The notes beneath the pieces are model-generated. The model made no database searches. It worked only from the letters and a program-made list of their open reading frames with translations, and was not told the DNA's origin. A stretch of 64,000 bases of DNA from Spectribacter acetivorans (GTDB lineage Bacteria; Pseudomonadota; Gammaproteobacteria; Nevskiales; Salinisphaeraceae), in contig NZ_JAVRHY010000008.1 of NCBI RefSeq assembly GCF_031846305.1, forward strand, positions 66,083 through 130,082, read 5' to 3'. The translations under genes and the position numbers were made by a program. Below, piece by piece: positions 8,505-17,794 of the stretch (position 1 is its first letter; every line of letters begins with the position of its first letter).

Positions 8505-10279
8505 AGCGCCGGCCTGCCGGAAACCGCCCGCCACGCCGGCGGGCTGTCTGCGCCGCCGTGGCGCTGCTCGCGCTGTGCGGCCCCGTTCGCGCCGACGAGG
8601 TGTCGGTCACGCTCGAGGGCATCGAAGGCGAACTGGCCGACAATGCAAGGGCATTCCTGACCATCGACGACAAACCCACCCGGGAACGCGACGAGGCCCG
8701 TGTTCGGCGGCTGCACCGGCTGGCAAGCGGCGAAATCCGCCAGGCCCTGCAGCCGTTCGGTTACTACCAGCCCGAGATCGAGGCCGAACTGACGCGGGAG
8801 GACGACCAGTGGCGGGCCCGGTACCAGGTCGACCCGGGCCCGGCCACCAGGGTGACCAGCCTCGAACTCGACGCCGTCGGCGAAGGCGCCGACCTGCCCG
8901 CCGTGCAGGAGGTTCTGGCCGACAGCGTGCTGGGTACCGGCAAGCAGCTCGACCATCGTCACTACGAAGCGACCAAATCGGCCCTATTGAGCGCGGCCTA
9001 CGATGCCGGTTACCTCGACGCCGGGTACCGCACCGCCGCCATTCGCGTGCAGCCGGAACAGGCGGAGGCCGAAATCGAACTGGTGCTGGAGACCGGGCCT
9101 CGCTACTACTTCGGCCCGATCGAGATCGAGCAGGACATTCTCGATCCGGCATTCGCCCAGCGATACGTGCCCTTCGAGTCCGGTACCCCGTTCAATGCCG
9201 AACGCCTGATCGACCTGCAACTGGCGCTGGGCGACACCGACTACTTCGATCAGGTGCAGATCGAGGCCAGGCGTGACGAGTTGCTGAACGAACCCGGCGT
9301 CGATCCCGCCCCGCAGGTACCGGTGCGGGTGAGCACCGAGCCGCGCAAACCGCGTCGCTATACCGCCAGTGTCGGCTACGGCACGGATACCGGGGCCCGG
9401 CTGGGACTGGGCGCCGAGTTCCGCCGCCTGAACCGGCGCGGCCACCAGTTTCGCACCGACCTGCGGCTATCCGAAATCAAGCAGAGCCTGTCGGCCCGCT
9501 ACGATATCCCCATCGACAACGTGCTGGAGGATCGGCTGAGTTTCGGCGCCACCGCCACCCAGGAGGAAATCGGCGACGTGCGCACCGACCAGTTCCGGCT
9601 GTCCGCCTCGCGCGAGGACGGCTGGGCCAAGGGCCGGCGGCGTCTGTACCTGAATCTGGAACGGGAAAGCTTCGATCTGGGCAACGGCCGCCGCAGTTCC
9701 GATCTGCTCTATCCCGGTGCCACTCTCAGTCTCAAACAGGCCGACGATCTGCTGCGACCCCGGCAGGGGATCAGCCTGTCGCTGGACGTGCATGGCGGCA
9801 CCGAGGCGCTGGTCTCCGCCACGGACTTCATCCAGGGCCACCTAACCGCCGCGCTGGTAGTCCCCATCGGCGACCGCGCGCGGCTGCTGACGCGCGGCGA
9901 ACTGGCCGGCACGCAAACCAGTGATTTCGACGCCCTGCCCCCGTCGCAGCGTTTCTACGCCGGTGGCGACCGCAGCGTGCGCGGGTATGGCTATCAGGAA
10001 ATCGGGCCGAAGAATGCCGCCGGCGAGAACACCGGCGGCCAGTACCTGGCGATCGCCAGCATCGAGGCGGAGTATCTGTTCTACAAGCAGTTTGGCGCCG
10101 CCGTGTTCTTCGATGCCGGCGACGCCTCACCCACCACCGGTTTCGACTTGAAGCGCGGGGTCGGCGTGGGGTTTCGCTGGCTGTCGCCGATCGGCACGCT
10201 GCGGATCGATTTCGCGCATCCGCTGGACGATCCCGACAGCGATTTCAGCTTTCACTTCAGCCTGGGACCGGATCTGTAA
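8501..10279 (+). CDS. tamA: TamA, outer-membrane Omp85 component of the translocation and assembly module
   Basis: A 592-aa BamA-related protein. With TamB it assists outer-membrane protein insertion and phospholipid traffic. A basic n-region and hydrophobic core ending near CGPVRA|DE form the signal peptide. Several POTRA-like units fill about residues 33-270, including FGYYQPEIE and the family pattern GPRYYFGPIEIE. The C-terminal barrel holds FYAGGDRSVRGYGYQEIGP, the lid-lock-type motif of Omp85 proteins, and ends in FSLGPDL, close to the TamA tail. The start is TTG overlapping the upstream TGA (TTGA at 8501-8504), implying translational coupling. Confidence 0.92.
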   Translation: MKRRPAGNRPPRRRAVCAAVALLALCGPVRADEVSVTLEGIEGELADNARAFLTIDDKPTRERDEARVRRLHRLASGEIRQALQPFGYYQPEIEAELTREDDQWRARYQVDPGPATRVTSLELDAVGEGADLPAVQEVLADSVLGTGKQLDHRHYEATKSALLSAAYDAGYLDAGYRTAAIRVQPEQAEAEIELVLETGPRYYFGPIEIEQDILDPAFAQRYVPFESGTPFNAERLIDLQLALGDTDYFDQVQIEARRDELLNEPGVDPAPQVPVRVSTEPRKPRRYTASVGYGTDTGARLGLGAEFRRLNRRGHQFRTDLRLSEIKQSLSARYDIPIDNVLEDRLSFGATATQEEIGDVRTDQFRLSASREDGWAKGRRRLYLNLERESFDLGNGRRSSDLLYPGATLSLKQADDLLRPRQGISLSLDVHGGTEALVSATDFIQGHLTAALVVPIGDRARLLTRGELAGTQTSDFDALPPSQRFYAGGDRSVRGYGYQEIGPKNAAGENTGGQYLAIASIEAEYLFYKQFGAAVFFDAGDASPTTGFDLKRGVGVGFRWLSPIGTLRIDFAHPLDDPDSDFSFHFSLGPDL

Positions 10280-13200
10280 ATGGCACGTTGGCTGACATGG
10301 TTGCTGCTGGGGCTGGCCGGCGTGGTGCTGCTGGTGGCCGGGTTGGTGGCATTCGTGGCCGGCACCCATACCGGCCTGCGCTGGGCCTGGTCGCTGGGCC
10401 AGCCCTATCTGCCCGATGGTATCGAGGTGGCAGCGGTCGAGGGTCGGCTGCTGGATGAGGTGGTCGTGCGTGGCGTCCGGGTTGACCTGCCCGGCCTCGA
10501 ACTGGACGCCGACCGGCTGCGCCTGGCCTGGCAGCCCCGGCGGCTGTGGCAGAACGAACTTCGCGTGCGGGCACTGGAAGGCAGCGGCATCACCGTCACC
10601 ACCCGGCCGGACGAAACACCCCCGGCCGACGACAGCGACACCCCGACCGAGCTGCCCGAGCGCATCGAACTGCCCCTGCGGGTGGTGATCGAACGGCTCG
10701 CGATCCGCGACGTCGCCTATCGCGCGCAGCCCGATGCCGAGCCGATCCGGCTGGATCGCGCCGAGCTTGGCGCCCGGCTCGACAATCAGCGGTGGCAGGT
10801 GGACACGCTCACGCTGCGGGCGCCGCTGGCCGATGCCGACGGCGACCTGCGCCTCACCCCGGTCCGACCATTTGCCCTGGAAGCCGGCCTCGACTGGACC
10901 GTTCGGGCACCCGACCTGGCGCCGGTGAGCGGTCAGACCCGTGTCGGCGGCAACCTGCTGGAACGCCTGACCGTGGATCAGACCGTGGCCACCCCGTATA
11001 ACGCTCGCGCCGAGGTCGTCCTGACACAGTTGCTGGACGCCGCGGCCCTGGACGCCACGGTTCACCTGAACCAGACGGATGTGGCGGCGATCCGGGCCGA
11101 TCTGCCACCGGCGGGCGTGGACGCCGAACTCAACGCCAGCGGCCCGCTCGGCGACCTCGACGTGCAGGGCTGGATTACCGGCAACAGCGAGGCGCACGGT
11201 CGCGCGCGCCTGGACCTGGCGGCCAACGTGTCGCCCGCCCGCGTGCGGCTGGACACCCTGCGCCTGACCAGCTCCGATATGGCGGGCGAACTCAATGCGG
11301 ACGGTCGGGTGGCACTCGGCCCCGGCACGCCGCTGGACGTGCGCCTGCGCTGGCACGACCTGCAGTGGCCGCTGGCCGGCGAGCCCACCCTGCGCAGCGA
11401 CAGCGGCTCGATTGCCGTGGACGGACGGCTGGATGACTATCGACTGGACGCCGACATCGGCTGGCAGCTACCCGACCAGGACGCCGGCCAGCTGCAGCTG
11501 GCGGGTTCGGGCGATCTTTCTGCCATCCGTCTGCCAACGATTGCCGTGTCCGGCGGCCCGGGCCGGATCGCGGGCGACGCCCGCGTAGCCTGGGCACCGG
11601 CGCTGGATGCCGAGATCCGGCTGGCCGGCGACAACGTCAACCCCGGCGCCATCCAGGCCGCCTGGCCGGGCAACCTGTCGCTGGACCTTCACGCCACCGC
11701 GGCGATGCCGGACGGCGCGCTCACGGCACGGGTGGAAACCCTGGCGGTGGACGGGCGGCTGCGCGACGTGCCGGTACGGGTGGACGCCACGGCCGGCTAC
11801 CGGCCCGAGCGCGTCGACATCGACCGTCTGCTACTGGAAGCCGGCGGCAACCGCCTCACCGCGAACGGCCGCCTGGGACTCGCGCAGACCACCTCGGACC
11901 TCGACTGGAACCTGGACGCACCGACGCTGAATACGCTGGCGCCGTTCGGCGCGGCGTTGAACGGGGCCGCGGCGGGCGAAGGCCGGATCAGCGGCACGCT
12001 GCAAGCCCTGCGGGTCAACGCCGAGCTGAACGCTAACGACCTGGAAGCCGCGGGCAACGAACTGGCGGCGCTGACGCTGAGCGCCGACATCGACCGCAGC
12101 GGGCAGGCCCGCTCGAAGATCGATCTGCAGATCACCGACCTGCAGGCCGGCGGCCAGACCCTGGATGCCGTGACTCTGGCCGGCGACGGCACGCCCGCCG
12201 ACCATCAGCTGCGGCTGGCATTGACTGGCCCGCAACTCGAGGCCGATCTCGGCCTGACCGGGGCCCTGACCGACGACGAAACCGACTGGGCCTTCACCCT
12301 CCAGCAATTGAATCTGACCCAGGACCCGCTGCCGACCTTCGCGCTCGCCGCGCCGGCTGCCGGCCGCCTCAACGCCACCACCCAGTCGCTGGAGCAGACC
12401 TGCCTGACCGGCGGGGACGCTCGCCTGTGCCTGTCCGGCCAGCGCCGGGGCGGCGAGATCACCGGCAACCTGTCCCTGCAGAACGCCGCGCTGGCACTGG
12501 CCCGTCCCTGGCTGCCACCGGACCTGGCGCTAGCCGGCACCGTGGATGCCGAGGCCGACGCGGGCATTCGCGGCGGCGAGCCCGATGTCACCGCGCGGAT
12601 CAACACCTCCGCCGGGGCGATCTCCGCCACCGATCCGGACGGTAACGACCTGACCCTGCTCGGGTTCGAGGCCGGCGAGATCACGGCGACGCTGCGGGCC
12701 AGCCGGCTGACGGTGGACGGCGACCTGCCCCTGACGGCCGGCGGCCGGGTGGCGCTGGCGGTGAACGCCGGTGACGCGGCGAACGGCCTGACCGGGGGCC
12801 CCCTATCCGGTACGGTCGACATCGCGGTGCCGGACCTGTCCGTGATCACGCGGCTGACCGACGAGATCGAGGCGTTCGAGGGCGGACTCGATGGCCAGCT
12901 GGATCTCGGCGGCAGCCTGTCGCGCCCCGAACTGATCGGTGAAGTGGCACTGGAGGCGGATCGCGTGGCGCTGGTCACGCCCGGGCTGGAACTGACCGCG
13001 GTGCGCGCGGCGCTGGTCGGGCAGGGTAACCGGGTGCAACTGGACGCGGGCGCCACCTCGGGCGAGGGCACCGTGGAAGCCGGCGGCACCATCGGCTTCG
13101 GCGGCGACAGCCCCACCGTGGACCTGACGGTGCGTGGCGACCGCTTTCTGGCCATGGACACCCGCGACGCGCGCGTACTGGTATCGCCCGATCTGACCAT

Positions 13201-14074
13201 CGGCATGAGCGCCGACCGTATCGACGTGACCGGCACCGTTACCGTGCCGGAAGCCGACATCACACCCCGCGAACTGCCCGCCGGTAGCGCGGTCACGGTG
13301 TCCGATGACCAGGTCATCGTCAGCGCGGACAATCCACCGGGTGCCGCCGGTCGGGCGCTGCACGCGGACGTGACCCTGGTGCTGGGTGACGCGGTGCATT
13401 TCGAGGGCTTCGGGCTGACCGCGGACATCGCCGGCGATCTGAGGGTGCGGCAGCAGCCCGGCGACCCGCCAACCGGTACCGGCGAACTGCGCGTCACCGA
13501 GGGTCGTTACAAGGCCTACGGTCAGGACCTCGACATTCAGCGCGGGCGGGTGCTGTTCGCGGGCGGCCCGGTCACTCAGCCGGGCCTGGATGTCCGCGCG
13601 GTGCGGCGGCCGGCCACCGACATCCTGGTGGGCGTGCAGGTGCGCGGCAATCTGCGCACGCCGGATTTCACGCTCTATTCCGAACCCGGCATGGGCCAGT
13701 CGGAACAGCTGTCCTGGCTGCTGCTGGGACGGCCGCTGGACGGGGCGTCGTCCTCCGAGGCGAGTCTGGTCTCCCGGGCAGCCCTGGCGCTGGGACTCAA
13801 GGGCGGTAACACGCTGGTCAAGAGCGTAGGCGACCGGCTGGGGCTGGACGAGATCGGCATCGACAGCGCCCCCGGCACCACCGGCGAACAGGCGGCCCTG
13901 ATGGTGGGCAAGTGGCTGACGCCCCGGCTGTACGTCAACTACGGGGTGGGCCTGTTTGAGCCGGTGTCGACCCTGCGGCTGCGCTATACGCTGACGCCGC
14001 TCTGGCGCATCCAGACCGAATCCACCGGGGCGCATTCGGGCGGCGATCTGCTGTTCTCGATCGAACGGCCGTAG
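10280..14074 (+). CDS. tamB: TamB, inner-membrane-anchored translocation/assembly and lipid-transfer protein (AsmA-like)
   Basis: A 1264-aa protein spanning the periplasm and partnering TamA. A single N-terminal transmembrane segment (about residues 4-27, WLLLGLAGVVLLVAGLVAF) precedes a very long beta-rich region of AsmA/TamB repeats with alternating short strands, as expected for a lipid-carrying groove. The C-terminal TamB domain contains GRYKAYGQDLDIQRGRVLF, SEPGMGQSEQLSWLLLGRP and YVNYGVGLFEPVSTLRLRY, all family hallmarks. The ATG directly follows the tamA stop. Length is typical of E. coli TamB (about 1259 aa). Confidence 0.93.
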   Translation: MARWLTWLLLGLAGVVLLVAGLVAFVAGTHTGLRWAWSLGQPYLPDGIEVAAVEGRLLDEVVVRGVRVDLPGLELDADRLRLAWQPRRLWQNELRVRALEGSGITVTTRPDETPPADDSDTPTELPERIELPLRVVIERLAIRDVAYRAQPDAEPIRLDRAELGARLDNQRWQVDTLTLRAPLADADGDLRLTPVRPFALEAGLDWTVRAPDLAPVSGQTRVGGNLLERLTVDQTVATPYNARAEVVLTQLLDAAALDATVHLNQTDVAAIRADLPPAGVDAELNASGPLGDLDVQGWITGNSEAHGRARLDLAANVSPARVRLDTLRLTSSDMAGELNADGRVALGPGTPLDVRLRWHDLQWPLAGEPTLRSDSGSIAVDGRLDDYRLDADIGWQLPDQDAGQLQLAGSGDLSAIRLPTIAVSGGPGRIAGDARVAWAPALDAEIRLAGDNVNPGAIQAAWPGNLSLDLHATAAMPDGALTARVETLAVDGRLRDVPVRVDATAGYRPERVDIDRLLLEAGGNRLTANGRLGLAQTTSDLDWNLDAPTLNTLAPFGAALNGAAAGEGRISGTLQALRVNAELNANDLEAAGNELAALTLSADIDRSGQARSKIDLQITDLQAGGQTLDAVTLAGDGTPADHQLRLALTGPQLEADLGLTGALTDDETDWAFTLQQLNLTQDPLPTFALAAPAAGRLNATTQSLEQTCLTGGDARLCLSGQRRGGEITGNLSLQNAALALARPWLPPDLALAGTVDAEADAGIRGGEPDVTARINTSAGAISATDPDGNDLTLLGFEAGEITATLRASRLTVDGDLPLTAGGRVALAVNAGDAANGLTGGPLSGTVDIAVPDLSVITRLTDEIEAFEGGLDGQLDLGGSLSRPELIGEVALEADRVALVTPGLELTAVRAALVGQGNRVQLDAGATSGEGTVEAGGTIGFGGDSPTVDLTVRGDRFLAMDTRDARVLVSPDLTIGMSADRIDVTGTVTVPEADITPRELPAGSAVTVSDDQVIVSADNPPGAAGRALHADVTLVLGDAVHFEGFGLTADIAGDLRVRQQPGDPPTGTGELRVTEGRYKAYGQDLDIQRGRVLFAGGPVTQPGLDVRAVRRPATDILVGVQVRGNLRTPDFTLYSEPGMGQSEQLSWLLLGRPLDGASSSEASLVSRAALALGLKGGNTLVKSVGDRLGLDEIGIDSAPGTTGEQAALMVGKWLTPRLYVNYGVGLFEPVSTLRLRYTLTPLWRIQTESTGAHSGGDLLFSIERP

Positions 14075-14087
14075 GTCGGGCAGCCGA

Positions 14088-14106
14088 GGCCGGCTTCAGT
14101 CCGGCC
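14088..14106. terminator. GC hairpin between convergent tamB and dedA
   Basis: GGCCGG at 14088-14093 pairs with CCGGCC at 14101-14106 over a 7-nt loop, 13 bp past the tamB stop and overlapping the end of the convergent DedA gene. No T-run follows, so its role as a two-way terminator is tentative. Confidence 0.3.
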
Positions 14107-14686
14107 GGCGGGCCCGCCGATCCAGCCGCACCCGCCAGGCAAACAGGGCCGCGAATACCGCGAACAGAGCCAGCCCGGCGATCAGCAGGGTGGCGCCGCC
14201 GCGGTCGCTCTGCAGGGCGGTCAGGGCGCGGCCCACGGCCGACCCCAGGAAATACATCAGCAACCCGATCACGCTCAGCCAGATCAGGGTACCGATGAGG
14301 TCGTAGATGAAGAACTTCAGCGGCGATACCCGGGCGGCGCCGATGACAAACGGGATTACCGACCGCAGTCCGTAGAAGAAGCGAACCCCGATGATCAGCC
14401 CGGCGCCGTAGCGATCGAGCAGGCGGCCGGCGTAGCGCGCCCGGGCCCGCCATGCCGGGCGGCGGGCAATGAACGGTTTGCCCATGTAACGGCCGGCATA
14501 GAACCAGGCGTTATCGCCGATCACCGTGCCGATCAGCCCGGCGATCAGCACCCCCGGAAACCAGATCACATCCTGCTGAGCGGCAATCGCCCCCAGCAGG
14601 ATGCTGGTTTCACCCTCGAAGAAGCAGCCGATCGCCACGGCGATATAGCCGTAGGCGATGATCAATTCCTGCAACCACTCGATCAT
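14096..14686 (-). CDS. DedA family membrane protein
   Basis: A 196-aa polytopic protein of the DedA/VTT superfamily; several bacterial members are undecaprenyl-phosphate or phospholipid flippases. Family features are the N-terminal GYIAVAIGCFFEGETSILLGA with its conserved Glu, the glycine-rich GTVIGDNAWFYAGRYMG, and VRFFYGLRSVIPFVIGAARV with the essential Arg region. Four to five hydrophobic segments are visible. It is 26 bp upstream of the carboxylesterase end on the same strand. Substrate is unassigned. Confidence 0.88.
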   Translation of the reverse strand: MIEWLQELIIAYGYIAVAIGCFFEGETSILLGAIAAQQDVIWFPGVLIAGLIGTVIGDNAWFYAGRYMGKPFIARRPAWRARARYAGRLLDRYGAGLIIGVRFFYGLRSVIPFVIGAARVSPLKFFIYDLIGTLIWLSVIGLLMYFLGSAVGRALTALQSDRGGATLLIAGLALFAVFAALFAWRVRLDRRARRPD

Positions 14687-14712
14687 CGGGGAACAACAGG
14701 CCGCCAGCCTGT

Positions 14713-15384
14713 TCAGTTCCCCGCCATCGGCAATACACCCCGCAGCCAGTCGCCAATCGCGCGGATTTCCTCCAGACAGACCTGATGCTGCATCGGATAA
14801 CTGTGCCAGGCGACCCCGTAGCCCGCCGCCTGCAGATGATCGCGACTCATCTCGCCGAGCTGCTGCGGCAGCATGGGATCGAGGCTGCCGTGCGCCATGA
14901 ACACGGGCAGGTCACGGTTGGCGTCGCTTACCTCCGCGGCCAGGCGATCGCGAAGCGGCAAATAGGTGGACAATCCCATCACGCCCGCCAGACGCTCGCG
15001 ATGGCGCAGCGCGGCATGCAGGGCAATCGCGCCGCCCTGGGAAAAGCCGGCAAGCACAATCGCGCGGGCGGGAATGCCGGCCTCGCGCTCGGCGGCAATC
15101 AGCGTTTCCACCTCGGACTGCGACGCCTCGATGCCCTCGGCATCCTCGCGCGCGCTAACGTCCAGGCTGGCGATGTCGTACCAGGCCCGCATGGCCATGC
15201 CGTTGTTGAGGGTGACCGGGCGCACCGGGGCGTGCGGAAAAATGAAGCGCACGCCGGCATCCGCGGGCAATCCCAGTTCCGGCACCACCGGCTGGAAATC
15301 ATGGCCGTCCGCACCCAGGCCATGCAGCCACACAACACTGGCGCGATGCGCGCCCTGCGGTTCGACCACCACTGATTCGAGCAT
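14713..15384 (-). CDS. Carboxylesterase / acyl-protein-thioesterase-like alpha/beta hydrolase
   Basis: A 223-aa hydrolase. VVWLHGLGADGHDF forms the oxyanion loop, GFSQGGAIALHAAL holds the serine nucleophile, AHGSLDPMLP the acid and MQHQV the catalytic His. These are the features of the phospholipase/carboxylesterase family (EstB, APT1). ATG 15384 was chosen; the frame remains open far upstream, but the sequence before it resembles no family member and the usual N-terminus begins here. Natural substrate is unknown; short-chain esters are typical for relatives. Confidence 0.88.
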   Translation of the reverse strand: MLESVVVEPQGAHRASVVWLHGLGADGHDFQPVVPELGLPADAGVRFIFPHAPVRPVTLNNGMAMRAWYDIASLDVSAREDAEGIEASQSEVETLIAAEREAGIPARAIVLAGFSQGGAIALHAALRHRERLAGVMGLSTYLPLRDRLAAEVSDANRDLPVFMAHGSLDPMLPQQLGEMSRDHLQAAGYGVAWHSYPMQHQVCLEEIRAIGDWLRGVLPMAGN

Positions 15385-15652
15385 GTGAATTCCGGTTCTC
15401 CGGCCCTGCAGGATTGTGATCATCACCCGGGATGGGCGTAGACTGGTAGCTCGGTGCCCGGGCCGGTGTCCTGGAGCCGATCTCCCGTCAGCGGGGCCTC
15501 GCACAGCCCTGACGACGGTGGCGACGATACACAAAAAACAAGACAGGATGCGAGCGGCCCACGGGCGGGCTGCGACCGGGAGCAACCGTTGCCGGCCGCC
15601 AGACCGCCGATCCGATTGCCGGGCCGACCAACCACGACAACGGAGGTTAACG

Positions 15653-16759
15653 ATGAAATCACGCGCAGCTGTCGCCTGGGAGGCAGGCAAACCGCTGGAA
15701 GTCACGGAAATCGACGTCGAGGGCCCGAAGGCCGGCGAAGTGCTGGTGCGCAATGTCGCCACCGGCGTGTGCCACACCGACGCATTCACCCTGTCCGGGG
15801 CCGATCCGGAAGGCAATTTCCCCAGCGTTCTCGGTCACGAGGGCGGCGCCATCGTCGAGGAAGTCGGCAAGGGCGTGACGTCCGTGGCCCCGGGCGACCA
15901 TGTGATTCCGCTGTATACCGCCGACTGCGGCGAATGCAAGCTGTGCAAGTCGGGCAAGACCAACCTGTGCAGTTCGGTACGCGAGACCCAGGGCAAGGGC
16001 GTGATGCCGGACGGCACCTCGCGCTTCTCCACCAACGGCAAGTCGCTGCACCACTACATGGGCTGCTCGACGTTTTCCGAATACTCGGTGGTGGCCGGCG
16101 TGTCCCTGGCCAAGGTCAGCAAGGATGCCCCGCTGGACAAGGTCTGCCTGCTGGGCTGCGGCGTGACTACCGGCATCGGCGCGGTGCGCAATACCGCCGG
16201 GGTGGAGCCAGGTTCCAACGTGGCCGTCTTCGGCCTCGGCGCGATCGGCCTGGCCGCCATCCAGGGCGCGGTCATGGCCCAGGCGGGACGCATCATCGCC
16301 ATCGACATCAACCCGTCCAAGTTCGAGCTGGCCAAGCAGATGGGCGCGACCGAGTGCGTCAATCCCAAGGACTACGACCAGCCGATCCAGGAGGTCATCG
16401 TCGACATGACCGACGGCGGCGTGGATTACTCGTTCGAATGCATCGGCAACGTCCACGTCATGCGCTCGGCGCTGGAATGCTGCCACAAGGGCTGGGGCAA
16501 GTCGGTGGTGATCGGCGTGGCCGGGGCCGGGGAGGAAATCTCCACCCGTCCGTTCCAGCTGGTGACCGGCCGCGAGTGGACCGGCTCCGCGTTCGGCGGC
16601 GTCAAGGGGCGCAATCTCAATGGCTTCGTGAACAGCTACATGTGCGGCCATATCGACCTCGACAGCTTCGTGACCCACAACATGAAGCTGGAGCAGATCA
16701 ACGAAGCGTTCGATCTGCTGCACGAGGGCAAGAGCATCCGTACCGTCATCCATTTCTGA
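15653..16759 (+). CDS. frmA: S-(hydroxymethyl)glutathione dehydrogenase / class III alcohol dehydrogenase
   Basis: Oxidises the spontaneous formaldehyde-glutathione adduct to S-formylglutathione with NAD+. The 368-aa protein has catalytic zinc ligands in TGVCHTDAFTLSG and GHEGGAIV, the structural zinc cluster CGECKLCKSGKTNLC, and the NAD fold VFGLGAIGLAAIQGA. The block MGCSTFSEYSVV is typical of class III enzymes. ATG 15653 has GGAGG at 15642-15646, 6 nt upstream. The adjacent frmB completes formaldehyde detoxification, which would matter if methylated amines such as betaine or sarcosine are oxidised. The 268 bp upstream (15385-15652) is a divergent promoter region without a recognisable site. 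Confidence 0.95.
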   Translation: MKSRAAVAWEAGKPLEVTEIDVEGPKAGEVLVRNVATGVCHTDAFTLSGADPEGNFPSVLGHEGGAIVEEVGKGVTSVAPGDHVIPLYTADCGECKLCKSGKTNLCSSVRETQGKGVMPDGTSRFSTNGKSLHHYMGCSTFSEYSVVAGVSLAKVSKDAPLDKVCLLGCGVTTGIGAVRNTAGVEPGSNVAVFGLGAIGLAAIQGAVMAQAGRIIAIDINPSKFELAKQMGATECVNPKDYDQPIQEVIVDMTDGGVDYSFECIGNVHVMRSALECCHKGWGKSVVIGVAGAGEEISTRPFQLVTGREWTGSAFGGVKGRNLNGFVNSYMCGHIDLDSFVTHNMKLEQINEAFDLLHEGKSIRTVIHF

Positions 16760-16784
16760 TCCCGACCCAGAGGAGCTCGAGTCG

Positions 16785-17630
16785 ATGGAACAGATCGACG
16801 CACACAAGTGCTTCGGCGGCTGGCAGCGCCGCTATACCCACGAGTCGAAGGTCTGCGACTGCACCATGACCTTCGCCGTGTTCCTGCCGCCGCAGGCGGA
16901 ACAGGGTCCGGTGCCGGCGGTGTACTACCTGTCCGGCCTGACCTGCACCGACGAGAACTTCGTCAACAAGGCCGGCGCCCAGCGGGTGGCGGCGGAACTG
17001 GGTCTGGCGCTGATTGCGCCGGACACCAGCCCCCGCGGCCACAACCTGCCGGGCGAGGACGACAGCTACGACTTCGGCAGTGCCGCCGGCTTCTACGTCA
17101 ATGCCACGCAGGCGCCCTGGGCCGGCAAGTACAACATGTACGACTACGTGGTTGAGGAACTGCCGGCGCTGATCAAGTCGGAGTTTGCCGCCACCATCAG
17201 CGACAAGGCCTCGATCATGGGCCATTCCATGGGCGGGCACGGGGCGCTGATGATCGCCCTGCGCAACGCCGATCGTTATGCCTCGGCGTCGGCATTCTCG
17301 CCGATCGTGGCGCCCAGCCAGGTGCCCTGGGGCCACAAGGCGCTGGGCGGTTATCTGGGCGATGACCGGCAGGCCTGGGAGGCCTACGACACCACCGCGC
17401 TGGTAGCCGCGGGCCACCGTTTCCCGGGGCCGGCGCCGCTGATCGACCAGGGGCTGGACGACAACTTCCTGGACGAGCACCTGCGTCCGGATCTGCTGGA
17501 AGACGCGGCTGGCAAGGCAGGCGTGGAGGTCAATGTCCGGCGTCAGCCCGGCTACGACCACAGCTACTTCTTCATCGCCACGTTCATGGAAGACCATTTG
17601 CGGCATCACGGCAAAGCACTGCTCGGGTAG
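16785..17630 (+). CDS. frmB: S-formylglutathione hydrolase
   Basis: Hydrolyses S-formylglutathione to formate and glutathione, the step after FrmA. The 281-aa serine hydrolase shows YLSGLTCTDENF near the oxyanion site, GHSMGGHGA with the nucleophile, an Asp in LIDQGLDDNFLD and the catalytic His in GYDHSYFF. It starts 25 bp after frmA with a GAGGAG ribosome site, so the two form an operon. Confidence 0.95.
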   Translation: MEQIDAHKCFGGWQRRYTHESKVCDCTMTFAVFLPPQAEQGPVPAVYYLSGLTCTDENFVNKAGAQRVAAELGLALIAPDTSPRGHNLPGEDDSYDFGSAAGFYVNATQAPWAGKYNMYDYVVEELPALIKSEFAATISDKASIMGHSMGGHGALMIALRNADRYASASAFSPIVAPSQVPWGHKALGGYLGDDRQAWEAYDTTALVAAGHRFPGPAPLIDQGLDDNFLDEHLRPDLLEDAAGKAGVEVNVRRQPGYDHSYFFIATFMEDHLRHHGKALLG

Positions 17631-17663
17631 ACTATTCGGCTGCCTTCATGACGGGAGCCGCGG

Positions 17664-17789
17664 TTGCCGCGCCTGAGTGCCGCAATACTGCTTTTGTTCA
17701 CCCTTCTGGTCGCCGGCTGCGGCCAGAAGGGTGATCTCTACCTGCCGGACGAGGAAAGCACCCCCGGCGAACAATCCGGCCAGGAATAA
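17664..17789 (+). CDS. lptM: Small LptM/YifL-type lipoprotein
   Basis: A 41-aa lipoprotein with a hydrophobic signal and lipobox LVAGC; after cleavage the mature protein begins CGQKGDLYLPDE, the signature of the small lipoprotein encoded before lysA or dapF in many gammaproteobacteria. E. coli LptM (YifL) helps LptD mature. The start is TTG at 17664; GGGAG at 17653-17657 is 6 nt upstream. It lies 5 bp before lysA, the expected lppL-lysA arrangement. Confidence 0.85.
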   Translation: MPRLSAAILLLFTLLVAGCGQKGDLYLPDEESTPGEQSGQE

Positions 17790-17794
17790 CCGGC